Below, in pieces: positions 33,116 to 44,799 of a stretch of 64,000 bases of DNA (position 1 is the first letter of the stretch; each line of letters begins with the position of its first letter). The DNA is from Macrothele yani (taxonomy: Eukaryota; Arthropoda; Arachnida; Araneae; Macrothelidae), in the NCBI GenBank assembly GCA_039090855.1, contig CM076991.1, forward strand, positions 106,652,021-106,716,020, given 5' to 3'. The notes below the pieces were generated by a model, which had not been told where the DNA came from, did no database searches, and saw only the letters and a program-made list of their open reading frames with translations. A program made the position numbers and the translations under genes.

Positions 33116-33184
33116 GTGTTTCTGGCTCAGTGGTTAAAGGCGCGCGTTATATCCAAACAACGGGGTTCGAACCTGACTGCTGCA
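33116..33184 (+). mobile_element. tRNA-like SINE head remnant
   Basis: TGGCTCAGTGGTTAAAGGCG (A-box like) and GGGGTTCGAACCTGA (B-box) in tRNA order. The surrounding arms do not form a full cloverleaf. Probably the head of an older SINE; body not matched to A-D. Confidence 0.55.
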
Positions 33185-33480
33185 AAAGGATTATCAGGTG
33201 CAAGGGGCGAAAAATGCAGGGTCTCCGATTTTGCGAAATTTCAGTTTGAATACGGAAAATCCTGAAACGGACATTTCTGAAATAAACTGAAGTTCTGTGA
33301 AAATACGAATGTTAAAATAAAGGGGCATTTTTAAAAACAAAATTTCGTTAAAAGACGGACACCTACCGGAAACTTTGCTGCATGTTATTTTCACAAATTT
33401 TCCGTCAGTTCATACCTCTTATTTTTTGCAGTGTATACGCATACTTTTATTTGATGTATACATTCTTTCCTTTCTTCATA

Positions 33481-34800
33481 CAGTGCTGTTTATAGAAATT
33501 GCAACGCCAAGATAGAAATGCAATAACTAGGTAGAATTTACATGGCAGATTGCTTAAAATATATACAATCAGGACCACAGCGCTGTAGGTCCAGAGGAAG
33601 ACACAATATTCTGTATTCAGAGTACCTGCCACGGATTGTGATAACGGCGTAGCACTGAACCGAAGATGTACTGATTATCTGTGAAATGTCTGGCCATGCT
33701 GTATGTTTTCGAATCCTAAGGTCATACTCGGTAGTTGACAGGCTAGTCGTCGAGCGACGACATCCCAGACATGTTCATTGAGACATAGATCTGGCAAGTG
33801 TGCAAACCCAGGAAGAAATGGCACATGTGTCGGGCATCCAGTACATGTACAACATTCCTCCAGTAAATGTACAACATTCCTCCAGTAAATGTACACCATT
33901 CCTCCAGTAAATGTACACCATTTCTCCAGTAAGTGAACAACATTTCTCCATTAAGTGAACAAAATTCCTCCAGTAAGTGAACAAAATTCCTCCAGTAAAT
34001 GTACAACATTCCTCCAGTAAATGTACAATATTCCTCCAGTAAATGTACACCATTTCTCCAGTAAGTGAACAACATTTCTCCAGTAAGTGAACAACATTTC
34101 TCCAGTAAGTGAACAACATTCCTCCAGTAAATGTACAACATTCCTCCAGTAAATGTACAACATTCCTCCAGTAAATGTACAACATTCCTCCAGTAAATGT
34201 ACAACATTCCTCCAGTAAATGTGCAACATTCCTCCAGTAGATGTACAACATTCCTCCAGTAGATGTACAACATTCCTCCAGTAGATGTACAACATTCCTC
34301 CAGTAGATGTGTACAACATTCCTCCAGTAGATGTACAACATTCCTCCAGTAGATGTACAACATTCCTCCAGTAAATGTACAACATTCCTCCAGTAGATGT
34401 ACAACATTCCACGCTACATGGGGCGGAACGCTGTCTTATTGAAAGAACTGCTTCACATACGGTTGAGCTTTAGCTTCCAAAACGTCCTCGATGAACTACG
34501 GACTATTCAGCATCCCGGCAAGCCGTAAGTGGCAGGAACGTGAACGAAACCGAACAGCCTCCACGCCGTAAAGTTCTGTGACGAGATGTATGACGTTTCG
34601 AAATGCATGCACGTCAGTCGTTCACAAGAACGTCTCCGTACACATCAACGATGCCATTTTACCATATGATAATGCTCCCATGTACGCAACCAGAAGTTAA
34701 ATCGCGACTCATCTGTAAACACAATGCCTTGGCTGCAGTGCGGCGAGTCTTATGTTATCGGAACATTTCCTTCTCGTTAGGGTTCGGTATGTATGCTCAG
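33481..34800 (-). pseudogene. Tc1 relic invaded by a 22-bp minisatellite
   Basis: Minus-strand Tc1. Outer end CAGTGCTGTTTATAGAAATT at 33481 is preceded by TA. C-terminal piece (33690-33840): FLPGFAHLPDLCLNEHVWDVV, the block with the last catalytic residue. A central part lies beyond 34415 (down from about 34740, around the SRFN-W segment), where a catalytic SDES-type block would start but is decayed. Between them lies 570 bp of minisatellite. No intact frame. Confidence 0.7.
33842..34412. repeat. 22-bp minisatellite, about 25 copies
   Basis: Unit ACATTCCTCCAGTAAATGTA plus CA; one unit is 24 bp. Three variant types are clustered: ...AAATGTACA, ...AAGTGAACA and ...AGATGTACA. Because 22 is not a multiple of 3, three units make a 22-residue repeat and all three minus-strand frames stay open (WRNVVHLLEECC type). 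These frames are artefacts. Confidence 0.98.
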
Positions 34801-34939
34801 TTGCAACTCATTGCGGATGTTACGAAAAAATTGAACTTTGTGAAAAATATTGGGTGGATGCGTAAGTTCATGCCGTTTTTTTCACCGCACTACAGGAATG
34901 CATTACATCAGAAGGAAAAACGGAATCAATCAACTATGT

Positions 34940-35965
34940 ATTCCTCACCCCTCACCCCCCATTGTTTACGATGGTGTCCCAACGTCTGGATAGGTCTGCT
35001 ATGCCATTCTTGAAAAAAACATGCTGGTTTTGCTGCGAAGAAATCATCATGGAAATTCTGGAGATCAACATCATTGTTGAACGTTCTGCCACGGAGTGCA
35101 TTCGACAGAGATCGGAACAGGTGATAGTCTGATAGGCCGGATGTGGAAGGATCTCCAATTTCATGTCTTGAATGGCCATTTTGGTCATGTTTGCACTGTG
35201 AGGGCGTGCGTTATCATGCTGGAGAAGGACACCATGGCGCCTACGTGGCCGTTTCTGCTAAATTGCTCCCTCCGCACTGCTGAGTTGCTCACAATAGAGT
35301 GCAGAATTGATGGTTCGATTCCTCAGCAGCATTTCGCAGTGAATAATGCCTTCCATGTCCCACCAGACACACAACATGATCTTTGCAGAATGAAGGTCAT
35401 GTTATGAACGCGGTATGGGCGTCTTGTTTGGGCTTAACCATTCCCTCAGATGCCTGAACTTCACGTACAGGCACTACTTTTCACATCCAGCAACAATACA
35501 TGACAGAAAGGGTTTGTGTTGCTGAGAACATTCGCAACAACGGGCGATCAAGGAACCACATATGGTAACATGCTGATTCTTGCTGTCCTCGGTGAGAGTG
35601 TGAGGCACTCAAGACCTCAATTTCTGGACCTTTCGCATACGTTCCAGGTGTCGTACCACAGTGGCCTGATCACAGTCGTTATCAGTGGTCAATTCGAGTG
35701 TGGTTTGACGCGGATCAACGTGGATGAGATGGTTCAAACCATCCTCATCAAAGTGAGATGGACGACCTGAGCGCGGAGAGTAGTTGAGGTCAAAATCGCT
35801 TCCTCGGAATAGCTCAAACCATTTGCGGGCTGTCCTCGGAGCAATAGGATCCTCTCCATACACAGCACAAATTTGTCGAATAGCCTCGGCGGCCGTGGAT
35901 CCCTTGTTAAACTCGTTGAGGAGCAGATTTCGGAAATGTTCATTCCTCTCTACTTGATACTACTC
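34940..35965 (-). pseudogene. mariner transposase relic
   Basis: Minus-strand mariner. N-terminal part (35943-35600): EHFRN-type start, ICAVYGEDPIAPRTARKWFE-like paired domain, then FDLNYSPRSGRPSHFDED and VVRHLERM. Central part around 35470-35200: CIVAGCEK at the position of the first catalytic block (GDEK altered to GCEK, aspartate lost), and GVLLQHDNARPHSANMTKMA with the second aspartate. C-terminus near 34970-35050: FFKNGIADLSRRWDTIVNNGG. Several stops and shifts. Confidence 0.88.
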
Positions 35966-36964
35966 CATACTTCCGGGCCTGAAAACCAAAAAAACAGTCA
36001 CAATCACACAACGCAATATAATTTAGATTCACGATATTACTGGCTATATTTTGATATACAAATAACTATCTGCACCGTCACTACTGACTCGAGAAACCCT
36101 CGTGAAAGAAAACGACATGAACTTATGCATCAAACCTATATTAATATCATTTGCGATATCAAATTAGTTCTTTATTACTATCTAATTTCAGCATTCGGAT
36201 TGTCATGTGTGATTATCTTACAAAATTACTACTTCAATCTCTTTGTTTAACAAAAATACTTATTTTTGCTTTCTGCAGTCTTTCTTACTCTAAATTCTAC
36301 GTATATAGCCGTTCATATTCCTATATCTCCTCGTCGGGGAGACCGTACCCTGGCGCTTCTCCTCAGAATGACCTCCTCCAGTGGCGTCGGAGCTCTTCTT
36401 TGACAGCGGGGGCAAGATGTCGGAGAGCAAAATATTTCACCCTGGCATAAAATTTATCGTACTACTATAAGAGAAGACGTGCTGGTCTGCAAACGGAAAT
36501 CAGCCATCTGGACTGCTTAATGGTTAGAGATCTCTAATCACGAACATATGTAATTTGAAAAGGAAGAAACTGAGGGGGCAGATGTGACGTTTCGCCCCCA
36601 CACTCATTTGCGTGCGGGGACAACTGCCCCCTCTGCCCCCGCGGTTCAGACGTCGCTGACCTCCTCCCAGCTCTGCCCCTTCCTAGATTCCGTCTTTCTC
36701 TTCCTCCCTGACCCCCTGTGTCCTTCCTTTCTTAAGTGTGACCCTGGTTTCCCTCGTTCACAGTTTTTGCTTTATTTTCAGTCGAGTTTGACTTACACTT
36801 TTCCTTGTAAACCAGCAAAACTGTTCTTTTTCTAGCACCTGCAATTTCAGCAACTTCTTTGATACCGTGTCCTTTTGACTGTCCAAAAGCTATGACACCT
36901 TTTTCCCAGTCACTTACATCCTGACTATTTTTATCTTTGTCCGGTGTCTTTTGTACAACAAATA
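35966..36964. other. Stretch without a recognised gene
   Basis: Nothing assigned. GC-richer islands near 36330-36440 and 36580-36730 contain runs of CCCCC/GGGGG that look like decayed transposon ends but could not be paired. Confidence 0.4.
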
Positions 36965-37395
36965 CCGATAAGCCATTACATTATGACCACCCCCAGGGCT
37001 AGAGAAATGAGCGCGCCTGGAGACCGTACGGTGGCGCAGATGAAGTTCACAGAGCAGTATATATACAACCAGAGGACCGACTTTCGGTTAGTAGAGTGTT
37101 CGGAGTAATAATGAGAAAAGCTGCCGATTTATCGCAGTTGGATAAAGGACAAATCGTGATGTCACAGCGCTTCAGAACTTCAATCTCGGAAACGGCGCGG
37201 CTTGTGTGTTTTTCACGTGCCGCTGTAGTGAGTACGTATCAAAAGAGGTGCTCAGATGGCCAAACGACGGACCGTCGTCCAGTGATGTGTCGTCCGCAGC
37301 TCACTGATGCCAGAGGGGGCGGAGTGTGTTTCGCATTGTTCACAGCGACAAATCACCCGACAAGGGTGATCAGGGCAATGTACACATATATATCT
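36965..37395 (+). pseudogene. Tc1 5' fragment, same family as 13838-15165
   Basis: Starts with a terminal-repeat-like GCCATTACATTATGACCACC and a leader (TAGAGAAATGAGCGC, GGTGGCGCAGATGAAG). Then comes an N-terminal DNA-binding frame: MRKAADLSQLDKGQIVMSQR, FSRAAVVSTYQKRCSDGQTT. It breaks off at about 37390 in a TA-rich stretch. Only the specific DNA-binding half remains. Its leader gives the empty site for SINE-B copy 2. Confidence 0.87.
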
Positions 37396-37509
37396 ATGTA
37401 CAGTATATACCATGTATATCAGGTGCTGTCTCCAGCGCTATGCATCGGTGAAAAATTTTGTTTTGAACGCGGTCTCACCGCTTTCCTGACTCCACCGATC
37501 CCATCCCGG

Positions 37510-37716
37510 ATGTCGTAGTTTTTTTTTTTGCCTGGGGGTTTAACGACCACTGTGAGCAACTTAATGGGATATAAGCAGTCGCCCGTCCCTAATTTAGGGC
37601 CACTGGTTCCATGGAAAGGAAATAGCCATTGTCGTAAGAATACACAACATCCATTCCTCACCGGGATTCGAACCCGGGCCCATCTCGCACGAAGGAGCAG
37701 ACGCCAGCGGTTTTAG
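37510..37716 (-). mobile_element. SINE-A copy 3, head-truncated
   Basis: From the T run at 37519 through GGTTTAACGACCACTGTG to GGGATTCGAACCCGGGCCC (B-box, minus). The A-box end of the head is lost or diverged after about 37716. Confidence 0.85.
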
Positions 37717-38864
37717 AAGTTTCTGGCCGTCGTAAGGCCTTTACTTAGTTGAAGGTATTAAAAAAAAAAGTTCATGAGCGACATATAATCACTTCATGAA
37801 AAATAAGTGCGCGTCTAAAAGAATTGCTTTTAATTTCTCCACAATATGCTTCACGCATATTACGAGAGCTTTCAACCTTTTATTTGATTGAAAGAAGAAC
37901 AAAGAAACTTCCCCTAAACCACAAAACCAACCATAAAGTTTCCCATGCTTATACTTCCAGGCAGATGGCGCATAACTCAAGCCGCATCCAATAAAGCCGT
38001 ATGATTATAACCTTCTGGGACCCATAACTAAAGATTTGTTTCCCGATGTTCCACCCCTGAAATAAAACAGAAAAATAAAACACGACTCTGCCATACATTT
38101 TGCCCCAGGGGTCATATTTTGCGATCGTGAAGACACTTTAGATTTGCAGTCACTCCGGCAATTTTAACTCGGGGGTGAAAAATATTTCACGTAATTTACG
38201 ATCCTTCCTGTGTTTTGGCTGTTGGCTGTGTTCTTGTGGTCCTAGGAGGGTGTTTGTTGAGGAAATCTCCCGATCACGCCGATTGTGAGCCTTGTTGCAG
38301 GGGAACAGCCTCGAGGTGTTAACATGGCTGTGATGTTCCATGATAATCCCTGACTGCATCTCGTCATAGCTCTTCGAGTTTGACGTTTATAACGATTCAA
38401 ATAGGATTACGGTTAGGTTTTGTGTACCTATGGACCGGTTTCCAGTTCAACGCCGCTTATTATTCGTAGTCAGAATGCAGAAAATTGATTTGGGGGCAAC
38501 GAAAATGTAAGCTTAGGGCCGTTCCAACACACACTGAACTCAAGAATGTTGTTGTAAGCAAGCACGTCTAATATTGTGTCATAAATAACGTCAATAAAGG
38601 TCGCGTTTATTTTGGAGCTCCCTCCCCCCTGTGCAAATCACCCAAACTGAAAATACGTGTAGGTAAAACACCACACCCTCGCCCAAAGTTTTGCCTGCTT
38701 ATTTAATAACTCATAAAAATGATGATACTTACAGATAACCTAAACCAGGGCATCACTAACCTTGCAAGAGAGAGAGAGAGAAGACAAAAACAGACATGGA
38801 GTAAAATGGCGCACCTTTTTCCGAGATACTATTTTCTTAGGAGATAATTCTGTCCGTTTTTCTA
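37717..38864. other. Stretch with one unrecognised minus-strand frame
   Basis: A 69-residue frame at 38150-38359 (minus) is polar and basic (MEHHSHVNTSRLFPC, HRKDRKLREIFFTPELKLPE). It looks compositionally more protein-like than its neighbours but was not recognised; a retroelement fragment is possible. Nothing else seen. Confidence 0.3.
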
Positions 38865-38884
38865 CACTGGTGTTCAAAATTAAG

Positions 38885-38963
38885 ACATCGCTCTTAACCA
38901 CGTTCTAGAAACACACAGCAACCGAAAAATTGCGTGTTTCTAGAACGTGATTAAGAGCGATGT
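38885..38963. repeat. Subterminal 30-bp hairpin in outer Tc1
   Basis: Arms 38885-38914 and 38934-38963 pair with a single mismatch; loop 19 nt. It directly follows the terminal repeat. Confidence 0.9.
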
Positions 38964-39096
38964 ATTTATTTATTTACTTGTCGCCACGTATTTGGAGTAT
39001 TTTCAATCAAAATTAAGAGAATTTGCTGATTTTGTCGAATTTCTGAAAAACTAATGGACACATTTTAATGAAATTTGGTATGGATACACAGTAATA

Positions 39097-40630
39097 CACT
39101 GCTAGACAATTGCTAAGGACGGATCATAAACGGCTATATAGCGCATAAAAAAGTAAGTGTGGTTGGATGCCAAGTGAAATAAAATAATGTCAGAATGCCA
39201 GGACATTACAAGAAAGACAATTTATTGTGCTCTGAAATCCAGAAGGCTTTGAAACGTGTTCAAGGGACAAACAGGCCATTTTGGGCAGAATACGTAAACG
39301 TGAAAAAAAATGCAATTACTGTCCGCAGGCGTTCCGGCGTAAGATGTCAATACGGGATATGGCCACCATGGAACGCGATGCAAGATTCCACACGTCGTGT
39401 CATGCTTTGCACAACATTATCAAGCAGCTGTTGGGGTAATTTATCCCATTCCTCTGTCAGTGCACGGATGAGGGTGTCCTTGTATATTGGAGGGCATTGG
39501 CGACCAGCAAGACTCCTCCCCAAAGCATCCCACACATTTTCAATGGGATTCAGATCTGGAAAACGTGCTGGCCATACGAGGCGTTGAATATTCTCGCTCT
39601 CAAGACACTCCCGGACAGCGACTGTTCGATGACATGTTGCGTTGTCGTCCATGAAAATGAATCTATCACCGACAGCACCACGGAACATGCGAACATGAGG
39701 TAGCAGAACATCATTAATGTACCGTTGGCCAGTCATAGTCCCAGTTGGAAGCACATACAGGGGCGTACGGCCATTGATCATGATGCCAGCCCATACCATG
39801 ACACTACATGTCGGATATCGGTCTCTTTCCTGTATGTTTGCTGGACAATATGCAGTACCACTATCACGCCAGATCAGTTGTCGTCGACAATCAGACGATA
39901 GACTGTATCTACTCTCATCTGAGAAAGAGGACAGCAGACCAGTCGTTATCAGTCCAATTGCGATGTTGATGGCACCATTGCAAACGGGCGGTACGGTGAC
40001 GTCTGGACAATGGGATGCACACAACAGGACGGCGGGCGTATAGTCCTCCTTCATGCAAACGTCTGGCGACAGTTTTTCGGGAGATCCGCTTGCCAGTAGC
40101 ACCCATAAACTGATTTGCTACCTCACTAGCTGTGCTGCGCCGGTGTCTTTTTGTTGATAGCACTATGTACCGATCTTCTGCAGGTGTCGTACTGCGAACA
40201 CGACCTCCCCCGTGACGTTTGCTACACTCTCCATTTGTTTGAAACGATTTCCAAAGCCTTGAAACAACATCGTGGCTGACGTCGAACTCCCTGGCAACAT
40301 CTGTTATTTTTCGCCCTTCTTCAATCTTGCCAATAATACGGCCACGCGTAAAATCATCTAGGTGATGTCGGGAAGACATACTGAAAATTGCTAGTTCGTT
40401 AATTGATTCTTTCCCTTTCAACCTTGCGTTTGAACAACAACGGTCAATACGCGTCAAATCCTTTGTATCTCTTATCAGCGCTATGACGTCACGAACAAGT
40501 TCGGCAATCCAAAATTTGCACACACACAACACGTTTTACTGTATCCCGCACTTATGCTAATTTCCACATTTTCCTGCCTTCCATTTTATGGTTGCTATTG
40601 TCATCCGTCCTTAGCATTTGTCCGGCAGTG
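39097..40630 (-). mobile_element. Inner Tc1 element, nearly intact
   Basis: 1534-bp element with TA on both sides (39095-39096 and 40631-40632) and inverted ends, CACTGCTAGACAATTGCTAA and CACTGCCGGACAAATGCTAA, that share GCTAAGGACGGAT. It sits in the outer element downstream of that element's transposase stop codon. Confidence 0.95.
39347..40379 (-). pseudogene. Tc1 transposase, one frameshift
   Basis: About 344 codons, the usual Tc1 length, broken only by one extra base in a T run near 39922-39924, inside the first catalytic block (…LF-SDESRY). Start chosen at 40379 (MSSRHHLDDFTRGRIIGKIE), where the typical Tc1 N-terminus begins; an upstream open extension is not part of the family. Order: helix-turn-helix DVAREFDVSHDVVSRLWKSF, second DNA-binding motif KRISRKTVARRLHE, SDES (first aspartate), SVMVWAGIMINGRTPLY, FIFMDDNATCHRTVAVRECL (second aspartate), PDLNPIENVWDALGRSLAG (glutamate), end RVESCIAFHGGHIPY. 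D to E spacing is 34. The most recently active-looking transposase in the window. Confidence 0.93.
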
Positions 40631-40744
40631 TATAAAAGAAAAATTATACCATACAACAGTCATGGTACGCACTCATGATCGTCAGTAAGGCTCATCAGCG
40701 CAGGAATGTCTAAAATCCACGTTACAAGATCGAACATAAAAAGA

Positions 40745-41753
40745 CTAATATGGGGTATGGTCCCCTCTCACAGTCATACAGCGCGACGTCATACTGGAAA
40801 TGAGGCAGTTGATGGCAGTCGGTCCCACTCTCGCAGCAACGCAGTTTTTCAGCTCCTTGATGGTTCTCGGAAAGGGATGGCGAGCTGCAATTTCCCTCCT
40901 AAGAGCTTCCCAGACATGTTCCATAGAATTCAGGTCTGGCGATCTGGCTGGCCAATTCATCCGGCGAATATCCTCACGCTTTCAAGATAATCATCGACCA
41001 GGTGAACCCTATGTGGACGAGCGTTGTCGTCCATAAAAAGGAACCGAGGGTCAACTGCGCCCGTGAAAAGTCGAACATAGGAAGATCTCATCCCTATACC
41101 TCTCAGCAGTCAGGGAGCCTCTTGTCAAACACATGGAGAGGTGTGCGGCCGTCCAACATGACGCGTGCGCATACCATGACACCTCCGCTGCCATAGCTGT
41201 CCCTTTCTCGGATGTTGGAGGAAAGGTATCAGGTCCCAAGTTCTCTCCATATGAAGGTACGTCGAGAATCACTGTCCAGGCTGAATCGCAATTCGTCTGT
41301 GAAGAGAACGTTACTCCACTGAAGTCTGGTCCAAGGCTGATGTCTGCACCATGCTAAACGCGATCTCTTGTGTTCTGAAGTGAGCGGGACACAAACAGCG
41401 TGTCTTCTTGCAAAAAGTCCTCTCTCATGAAGCCTTCGGGAAACAGTAACCCTCGAAACTCGGGTTCCAGTGGCCGCATGCAGCTCACGAGATAGCTGTG
41501 CAACTGTAGTAGTCCTGTGGCGACTCGGTGAAAGTGCCAAATAACGATCTTCATTGGCCGTCGTGGCTCTTGGATAACCTTGCCCAGGCCTTCTCGATAT
41601 GGATCCGGTGTCCTTAAACTGTTTCCAAAAATTGCAGATGACACTGGGTGTTACATTGAGCTCTGTAGCAACATGCACTTGCGATTGCCCTGCCTCCAAT
41701 CTACCGACGATTCTCCACCTCATTCCGTCATCAATACGTTCGTGGCAACTCAT
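40745..41753 (-). pseudogene. Tc1 transposase of the outer element
   Basis: N-terminal part from 41753: MSCHERIDDGMRWRIVGRLE, HVATELNVTPSVICNFWKQF, TGTRVSRVTVSRRLHERGLF, then VLFTDELRFSL, where the usual DES is DEL (first aspartate kept). The frame stops near 41229. Central blocks (GGVMVCARVMLDGRTPL) are frameshifted. C-terminal part 40960-40745: WPARSPDLNSMEHVWEALRR with the glutamate region, ending MTVRGDHTPY. Same broad family as the inner element's transposase but clearly diverged. Confidence 0.9.
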
Positions 41754-42631
41754 TTTACCTGATTGCTTATGAAATTGAACCAACTCCTGCGAGAAACACA
41801 ACGAATGTCGCCGAGGAGTACGAGCGAACGCCACGTGTGTTTTTCATGCGCTCCGCTGTCACAGCTCCACCCACACGCACGTGCACGCTCACGTATTCGA
41901 CTCTTCAAATTCGCATTTTTATTCGGCGGCATAATTTGTACCTTTGGTTCCGTACTTTTTGTGAAAATCGATAAAATGTGCAAATTCTCTTAATTTTGAA
42001 CACCAGTGTATTTGTAAACACGATATTTAAAAATATTGTGTCATTGTACAGTAAACATCATGGGCGACCACAATGCGTGTGGCACACATAACTACCAGGG
42101 TTAAATTTATTTAAAGAATTTCTTATAGCAAAATCTACTATGCAATAAGCTTTTTGGAATAGCAATTTCTTGATTTTGCGTAGCAATTTTTTTAGAAATT
42201 TCAGTGCTAACAAGTATTATTACCTCAAGGTGACCCGGTTTTATTCGTCATCTTAACTCGTTAACTGTCTGGAACGAATTAACTCTCAGTTAACAAAATG
42301 AGCTGAAATCAACTCGAACGAATATACTGTATTTGCTGTCTAACAAGTGGGCCGAATGCGGCCGGAACGAATGAACGCCCTTATCAGAAAGTGTTGTTTC
42401 CCCCTTAGCTTTGAAAGGAGAAACAAAATGCTGGACAGACGGCACTGGTGAAAGGTGAAATTCATTCTCTCACTCTGATTCAAATGGAAGTTTAGTTCCA
42501 TATCGATTTACATTTGGACGCTTATATTTCTTCCTTAAAAGAAAATCACATGCTGACTGTGGATTGCAGACTGAGGATGCCTATGTTTCTTGCTTAAAAA
42601 CAAATTTCATGCTGGCTGTATGTTAAAGACT

Positions 42632-42845
42632 GAGTTCTCGGCTCTGCAAAAGAATTCGGAGATCATCTAAAATCCGTTTTGACACGGTTCCTTGCCAAAA
42701 ATGCCCTTTCCATTTTCACATTTGAGGTTGGAAACACTTTCAAGATGTTGATGACTAAGGGTGAGGCTGGAACGGTTTATGGTTATTTGGAACCTGCCAG
42801 CGTACAACTGAAAGATCGAATTCAAAACTATGTAAGATCGCTTTG
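42632..42845 (+). other. Possible coding exon or retro-fragment, unrecognised
   Basis: An open run of about 70 codons without stop (contains FEVGNTFKMLMTKGEAGTVY and YLEPASVQLKDRIQNYV), ending near CTATGTAAGATCG, which resembles a splice donor. No acceptor-like tract is convincing upstream, and no family was recognised. Chance is a real alternative. Confidence 0.25.
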
Positions 42846-43079
42846 ATTATAGCAGTCAAAAGTAAGCTGTAAAAATTGTTATTTAAAACAAACAGAAATG
42901 TCCACTTCTTTTCCGTAGCTTTAAAACTTGCACCGCAAATATATGCTACACAAATCTCAATTTACGAAGGAAAGTAAGGAAGTAACTTTCCCTGCTGAAG
43001 AACTTCAAAAAGTACTGCATGTATTGAAAATGTTTTTTGCTGACGTGTTACTTGACATGTTCTGATTTGGGGGCTGCAG

Positions 43080-44193
43080 TTTGAAGCTCCAGGGACATTA
43101 CAAAAACGTTCAAGAAGGCAACACAAACTGAGGGAACGTGAGCCATGATGAGAAACATTAAGAAATCCCGTTCTTCCTTTGCCGTTTCCATCTCTGCTGA
43201 AGTAGGAAATGTTTGTGATGGCTCGGCTAGTACCATAAGTATCCACAGAGAGTGCACAATGTGGGTTATTATGGTAGAACTACGGCACGCAAGCCACACA
43301 TCACGAACGTGAATGCGAATCGCCGTTTGGAGTCTTGTGTCTCCTTTTTTGGATTTGGATTGGAGGTTTAACGACCACCTTGAGCAACTCAATGGGCTAT
43401 AAGCAGTCGCCCGTCCCTAATTTAGGGTCACTGGTTCCAGGGAAGGGAGAGAACCAGTGCCGTAAGACAAACACAACATCCATGCCTCACCGGGATTCGA
43501 AACCGGACCCCGTTCGGACGAATGATCAGAGGCCATCGCTTAGACCACTGCGCCACCGGGGCGGCTGTGTCTCCTTTCGTTTCTGGACTATAGGCAACTA
43601 TAAAGCTGTTCTTTGGAGTGACGGATCGATGCTTTTCACTCTTCCAGTCTGATGAGCCTTTTTAGATTTGGCGACAGTCCGACGAACACTTTTCGTCGGA
43701 CTATGCTCTTCCAACTGTTAAGTTTGGCGGAGGCTCAATCATGGTATGGAGTTGTTTCTCATTGATGAGACTCAGCCCGTTGGTTATTATACCACAAACC
43801 ATGACCTCTGAAGTGTACTTCGACGTTCTGGATAATTCTGCCCTAAAAACAATGCAGTTGTATTATGGAAACGTCTGTTGTCTCTTCCAATACGATCAAG
43901 GTCCCTGCCACACTGTTCAGCGTGTGAAGGACTGTTTCTAGAAAATAAGGTGGAATTGTAAGACTGGCCTGCTCAGAGACCTGATATTAATCCCCTAGAA
44001 CACCCCTGGGGTGAACTGGAGGGACGGAGACAAAATCTACCAAAACCGACCATCTTTGCTCTCAACTTGGGCAACAGCTTTGCATGTCGAACGGCAAGCC
44101 ATTCCTGTCGAGACTTACCGGAAATTGGTTGACAGTATGCCTCGATGTGTTGCTGCTGTCATAAAAGCAAAAAGTGGACCGAATAACTACTAA
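43080..44193 (+). pseudogene. Tc1 transposase relic split by SINE-A
   Basis: Plus-strand Tc1. Linker region before the SINE: ISAEVGNVCDGSASTISIHR and, after a shift, ARKPHITNVNANRRLESC. The frame resumes after the SINE at 43578: FWTIGNYKAVLWSDGS (first aspartate, altered DES), GGGSIMVWSCFSLM-like block near 43730, LFQYDQGPCHTVQRVKDCF (second aspartate), then a NPLEHPWGEL-like segment near 43990 and RMPRCVAAVIKAKSGPNNY at the end. Several stops. The C-terminal arginine-rich ending is typical for Tc1. Confidence 0.88.
43348..43565 (-). mobile_element. SINE-A copy 4
   Basis: Complete SINE-A with head GCGCCACCGGGGCGGC (plus strand view). Exact 12-bp target duplication TGTGTCTCCTTT at 43336-43347 and 43566-43577, inside the Tc1 frame. 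Confidence 0.95.
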
Positions 44194-44799
44194 TCGAGAT
44201 AACAATAATAGGACACCACAATATATTGTCCCAAAATATGTTGATGTCCGAATGCTTTTGATAATACAGTGCACGCTAGAAGAACTGACTATTGTTGGAC
44301 AACTGAAATACTAGATCGGATACCAAGATACCGGAAAAGAGCCAGAAGAAGTCGACGCGGGAGATGAGAATTTCATCCAGCAGCAGACTGACAATGGCTG
44401 TTGATAATTCGCTCAATTTGAAAAATTCCTTTTGCTGAACTGTGAGACCGATGATACTTACCTTTCGGTCTGGGAAGGGCCTGAAGCTCTTGTTAAATAC
44501 AGAATATGTTTGATTCCATACCATCGTTTAAAAAAAAACGACTGAAAAACATGTTTTATTTGTCAGATACCATTCATTATGGAGAACATCTTGCTGCTGT
44601 TTTCTTATCCATTAAAGCACAGTTTTTTCGCTAGGGGAGCAAAGCTTTATATGCTTTTCCTTCGCATCTCCGCTTCCAAAGGTTCGGTTTAAAAAGAGTC
44701 CTTATGCTTTGGATATCTTCCGCTGTGAAAAACGTTTTGCATTCGATCTTGTTTTTCATAACGCAAATTTCTGCCTCTAGTGGGTGTAAGTAACGATCT

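Larger units (their letters stand above)
38865..42008 (-). mobile_element. Outer Tc1 element carrying an inner Tc1
   Basis: Exact 21-bp inverted ends starting CACTGGTGTTCAAAATTAAG (38865-38885 and 41988-42008) with TA on both sides (38863-38864, 42009-42010). Without the inner element and its duplicated TA it is about 1.6 kb. The transposase relic lies on the minus strand. Confidence 0.95.

Noticed and set aside
33743..34412. Long minus-strand frames of 150-210 residues with WRN-LLEECC repeats
   Set aside because: All three frames are open because the 22-bp unit has no stop in any frame; this is a minisatellite, not a repeat protein.
36330..36730. Possible transposon ends with G/C runs
   Set aside because: No pair of inverted ends or flanking duplication could be aligned.
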